From Edaphochlamys debaryana (taxonomy: Eukaryota > Chlorophyta > Chlorophyceae > Chlamydomonadales), in NCBI GenBank assembly GCA_016858145.1, contig JAEHOE010000212.1, positions 62,001 through 126,000 of the forward strand: DNA of 64,000 bases, given 5' to 3'. Below, piece after piece: positions 59,301 to 64,000 of this stretch. The notes under the pieces were generated by a model. It had not been told where the DNA came from, made no database searches, and saw only the letters and a list, made by a program, of their open reading frames with translations. Both the position numbers and the translations under genes were made by a program. The stretch's first letter is position 1; every line of letters starts with the position of its first letter.

Positions 59301-62300
59301 GCACAAACCGCCACCTCTGGACATTCAGCACTGATCGCGACCTCTGCACGCCCAGCACTGATTACGACCTGTGCACGCCCAGCACTGATTGCGACCTCCG
59401 CACACCCAGCACTGATCGTGACCTCCGCACGGCCAGCACAAATCGCGACCTTTGCATGCCCAGCACAACTTGCGACCTCCTCACACCCAGCACTGATTGC
59501 GACCTGTGCACGCCCAGCACTGATCGCGACCTGTGCACACCCAGCACTGATCGCGACCTGTGCACGGCCAGCACAAATCGCGACCTTTGCATGCCCAGCA
59601 CAACTTGTGACCTCCTCACGCCCAGCACTGATTGCGACCTGTGCACGCCCAGCACTGATCGCGACCTGTGCACGCCCAGCACTGATCGTGACCTCTGCAT
59701 GGCCAGCACAAATCGCGACCTTTGCATGCCCAGCACAACTTGCGACCTGCTCACGCCCAGCACTGATTGCGACCTGTGCACGCCGAGCACTGATCGCGAC
59801 CTCCTCATGCCCAGCACAAACCGCGACCTCTGGACATTCAGCACTGATCGCGACCTCTGCACGCCCAGCACTGATTACGACCTGTGCACGCCCAGCACTG
59901 ATTGTGACCTGTGCACACCCAGCACTGATCGTGACCTCCGCACGGCCAGCACAAATCGCGACCTTTGCATGCCCAGCACAACTTGCGACCTCCTCACGCC
60001 CAGCACTGATTGCGACCTGTGCACGCCCAGCACTGATTGCGACCTCCGCACACCCAGCACTGATCGTGACCTCCGCACGGCCAGCACAAATTGCGACCTT
60101 TGCATGCCCAGCACAACTTGCGACCTCCTCACGCCCAGCACTGATTGCGACCTGTGCACGCCCAGCACTGATCGCAGCCTCCGCACACCCAGCACTGATC
60201 GTGACCTCTGCATGGCCAGCACAAATCGCGACCTTTGCATGCCCAGCACAACTTGCGACCTGCTCACGCCCAGCACTGATTGCGACCTGTGCACGCCGAG
60301 CACTGATCGCGACCTCCTCATGCCCAGCACAAACCGCGACCTCTGGACATTCAGCACTGATCGCGACCTCTGCACGCCCAGCACTGATTACGACCTGTGC
60401 ATGCCCAGCACTGATTGCGACCTGTGCACACCCAGCACTGATCGTGACCTCCGCACGGCCAGCACAAATCGCGACCTTTGCATGCCCAGCACAACTTGCG
60501 ACCTCCTCACGCCCAGCACTGATTGCGACCTGTGCACGCCCAGCACTGATCGCGACCTGTGCACGCCCAGCACTGATCGCGACCTCCTCACACCCAGCAC
60601 TGATCGTGACCTCCGCACGGCCAGCACAAACCGCGACCTCTGGACACCCAGCACAAATTCGACCTCTGCATGCCCAGCACTGATTGCGACCTCCTCATGC
60701 CCAGCACTGATTGCGACCTCCTCACACCCAGCACTGATTGCGACCTCTGCACGCCCAGCACTGATCGCGACCTCCTCACGCCCAGCACTGATCGCGACCT
60801 CCTCATGCCCAGCACAAACCGCCACCTCTGGACATTCAGCACTGATCGCGACCTCTGCACGCCCAGCACTGATTACGACCTGTGCACGCCCAGCACTGAT
60901 TGCGACCTCCGCACACCCAGCACTGATCGTGACCTCCGCACGGCCAGCACAAATCGCGACCTTTGCATGCCCAGCACAACTTGCGACCTCCTCACACCCA
61001 GCACTGATTGCGACCTGTGCACGCCCAGCACTGATCGCAGCCTCCGCACACCCAGCACTGATCGTGACCTCCGCACGGCCAGCACAAATCGCGACCTTTG
61101 CATGCCCAGCACAACTTGCGACCTGCTCACGCCCAGCACTGATTGCGACCTGTGCACGCCCAGCACTGATCGCGACCTCCTCATGCCCAGCACAAACCGC
61201 GACCTCTGGACATTCAGCACTGATCGCGACCTCTGCACACCCAGCACTGATTACGACCTGTGCACGCCCAGCACTGATTGCGACCTGTGCACACCCAGCA
61301 CTGATCGTGACCTCCGCACGGCCAGCACAAATCGCGACCTTTGCATGCCCAGCACAACTTGCGACCTCCTCATGCCCAGCACTGATTGCGACCTGTGCAC
61401 GCCCAGCACTGATCGCGACCTGTGCACGCCCAGCACTGATCGCGACCTCCGCACACCCAGCACTGATCGTGACCTCCGCACGGCCAGCACAAACCGCGAC
61501 CTCTGGACACCCAGCACAAATCGCGACCTCTGCACGCCCAGCACTGATTACGACCTGTGCACGCCCAGCACTGATTGCGACCTCCGCACACCCAGCACTG
61601 ATCGTGACCTCCGCACGGCCAGCACATATCGCGACCTTTGCATGCCCAGCACAACTTGCGACCTGCTCACGCCCAGCACTGATTGCGACCTGTGCACGCC
61701 GAGCACTGATCGCGACCTCCTCATGCCCAGCACAAACCGCGACCTCTGGACATTCAGCACTGATCGCGACCTCTGCACGCCCAGCACTGATTACGACCTG
61801 TGCACGCCCAGCACTGATTGCGACCTGTGCACACCCAGCACTGATCGTGACCTCCGCACGGCCAGCACAAATCGCGACCTTTGCATGCCCAGCACAACTT
61901 GCGACCTCCTCATGCCCAGCACTGATTGCGACCTGTGCACGCCCAGCACTGATCGCGACCTGTGCACGCCCAGCACTGATCGCGACCTCCGCACACCCAG
62001 CACTGATCGTGACCTCCGCACGGCCAGCACAAACCGCGACCTCTGGACACCCAGCACAAATCGCGACCTCTGCACGCCCAGCACTGATTACGACCTGTGC
62101 ACGCCCAGCACTGATTGCGACCTGTGCACGCCGAGCACTGATCGCGACCTCCTCATGCCCAGCACAAACCGCGACCTCTGGACATTCAGCACTGATCGCG
62201 ACCTCTGCACGCCCAGCACTGATTACGACCTGTGCACGCCCAGCACTGATTGCGACCTGTGCACACCCAGCACTGATCGTGACCTCTGCATGGCCAGCAC

Positions 62301-63890
62301 AAATCGCGACCTTTGCATGCCCAGCACAACTTGCGACCTGCTCACGCCCAGCACTGATTGCGACCTCCGCACACCCAGCACTGATCGTGACCTCCGCACG
62401 GCCAGCACAAACCGCGACCTCTGGACACCCAGCACAAATCGCGACCTCTGCACGCCCAGCACTGATTACGACCTGTGCACGCCCAGCACTGATTGCGACC
62501 TCCGCACACCCAGCACTGATCGTGACCTCCGCACGGCCAGCACATATCGCGACCTTTGCATGCCCAGCACAACTTGCGACCTGCTCACGCCCAGCACTGA
62601 TTGCGACCTGTGCACGCCGAGCACTGATCGCGACCTCCTCATGCCCAGCACAAACCGCGACCTCTGGACATTCAGCACTGATCGCGACCTCTGCACGCCC
62701 AGCACTGATTACGACCTGTGCACGCCCAGCACTGATTGCGACCTGTGCACACCCAGCACTGATCGTGACCCTCCGCACGGCCAGCACAAATCGCGACCTT
62801 TGCATGCCCAGCACAACTTGCGACCTCCTCATGCCCAGCACTGATTGCGACCTGTGCACGCCCAGCACTGATCGCGACCTGTGCACGCCCAGCACTGATC
62901 GCGACCTCCGCACACCCAGCACTGATCGTGACCTCCGCACGGCCAGCACAAACCGCGACCTCTGGACACCCAGCACAAATCGCGACCTCTGCACGCCCAG
63001 CACTGATTACGACCTGTGCACGCCCAGCACTGATTGCGACCTCCGCACACCCAGCACTGATCGTGACCTCCGCACGGCCAGCACAAATCGCGACCTTTGC
63101 ATGCCCAGCACAACTTGCGACCTGCTCACGCCCAGCACTGATTGCGACCTGTGCACGCCGAGCACTGATCGCGACCTCCTCATGCCCAGCACAAACCGCG
63201 ACCTCTGGACATTCAGCACTGATCGCGACCTCTGCACGCCCAGCACTGATTATGACCTGTGCACGCCCAGCACTGATTGCGACCTGTGCACACCCAGCAC
63301 TGATCGTGACCTCCGCACGGCCAGCACAAATCGCGACCTTTGCATGCCCAGCACCACTTGCGACCCCTCACGCCCAGCACTGATTGCGACCTGTGCACGC
63401 CCAGCACTGATCGCGACCTGTGCACGCCCAGCACTGATCGCGACCTCCGCACACCCAGCACTGATCGTGACCTCCGCACGGCCAGCACAAACCGCGACCT
63501 CTGGACACCCAGCACAAATCGCGACCTCTGCACGCCCAGCACTGATCGCGACCTCCTCATGCCCAGCACTGATTGCGACCTCCTCACACCCAGCACTGAT
63601 TGCGACCTCTGCACGCTCAGCACTGATCACGACCTCCTCACGCCCAGCACTGATTGCGACCTGTGCACGCCCAGCACTGATCGCGACCTCCGCACACCCA
63701 GCACTGATCGCGACCTCCGCACACCCAGCACAAATTGCGACCTCCTCACGCCCAGCACTGATGGCGACCTCCGCACACCCAGCACTGATCGCGTAGATCG
63801 CGACCTTGGCACGGCCAGCACAAACTGCGACCTTTGGACGCCCGGCACTGATTGCGACCTCCTCACACCCAGCACAAATTGCGACCTCGG
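56386..63890. repeat. 27-bp minisatellite array, about 7.5 kb, with higher-order repeats
   Basis: Close to 280 head-to-tail copies of a 27-bp unit are present; a typical copy is CCCAGCACTGATTGCGACCT plus GTGCACG. Variation is concentrated at the T/C after CACTGA, in the bases after GACCT, in a CACTGAT/CACAAAT switch, and in a rarer TTCAGCACTGAT form. Marker copies recur at spacings that are multiples of 27 (378, 486, 513, 540, 918), showing block duplication. Single-base indels occur near 59147, 60658, 62768 and 63365. Because 27 is a multiple of three and most copies lack stops, frames of up to about 1500 codons stay open on + and about 870 on -. Repeats read as TPSTDRDLC or ARPALIATS on + and VLGVQRSRS or ISAGRAEVA on -. 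These are not taken as genes. Confidence 0.95.
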
Positions 63891-64000
63891 CCAGCTGCTT
63901 TCCAGAGAACCAAGGCTTAGCCCACTGCAAGCCCACACGACAGAGATCCTGAGCTGCTCGTCCACCCAAGGCATTGGGTCAGAATGGCTGTGGGCTGCGC
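63891..64000 (+). other. Unique sequence after the array; possible exon from 63906
   Basis: After TTTCCAG at 63899-63905 the sequence stays open to the window end in the phase left by the phosphatase exon 56053-56198 (R, then EPRLSPLQAHTTEILSC and on). It could be the continuation of that gene or chance. There is no family evidence. Confidence 0.25.

Noticed and set aside
59159..63796. Open frame of about 1545 codons on + (and others of 1398, 943, 871 and 795 codons on either strand)
   Set aside because: It is an effect of a 27-bp repeat that lacks stops in several frames. Overlapping giant frames on both strands cannot all be genes, and there is no splice or start context.
56386..63890. CRISPR-like array
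   Set aside because: The repeats are contiguous with no unique spacers, and the rest of the window is eukaryotic.

Overview
The window is nuclear DNA from a very GC-rich green alga, most likely a chlorophyte related to Chlamydomonas. Four observations support this. The genes are dense in short spliceosomal introns. A plant-type SnRK2 kinase is present. There is an EF-hand protein with a motif found in ciliary microtubule inner proteins. There is also a large ankyrin protein of the style common in volvocine and related algae. There are no bacterial operons. The long unspliced open frames on both strands are mostly shadows produced by base composition.

Layout. 1-890: C-terminal end of a leucine-rich-repeat gene (+). 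3800-11789: UTP21/WDR36, a small-subunit processome WD40 protein, 23 exons (-). 12162-16856: the nucleoporin ALADIN, 13 exons (+), sharing a 372-bp divergent promoter with UTP21. 18346-23158: SnRK2 kinase with a long Ala/Gln/His-rich tail, 11 exons (+). 28285-30469: A/B-type mitotic cyclin, 5' end unresolved (-), with a 291-bp copy of two of its exons at 25227-25517. 32672-36176: alpha/beta hydrolase, 8 exons (-). 36959-39404: EF-hand ciliary protein, 5 exons (+), divergent from the hydrolase. 40196-41998: ankyrin-type protein, 2 exons (+). 43574-47355: single-pass membrane protein with an Apple/PAN-like Cys region and a cyclophilin-like domain, 11 exons including a 14-nt microexon (+). 48573-51590: dual-specificity phosphatase, 7 exons (+). 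53397-56356: rhodanese-like plus dual-specificity phosphatase (+). About 56386-63890: a 7.5-kb array of a 27-bp minisatellite with higher-order structure.

The genes form no pathway. Housekeeping functions (ribosome assembly, nuclear pore, cell cycle) sit beside signalling genes (one kinase, two unrelated phosphatases) and a cilium gene. The striking features are architectural. Most introns start with a G-run and end with a C-run. Several introns use GC donors. One ALADIN intron carries a 161-bp near-perfect hairpin. One SnRK2 intron repeats its own acceptor tract, each decoy followed at once by a stop codon. A cyclin fragment has been copied with a new nonsense codon. The terminal minisatellite is free of stops over long distances in several frames. 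Exon joins were chosen by reading-frame phase and by protein family resemblance; none was tested with transcripts.
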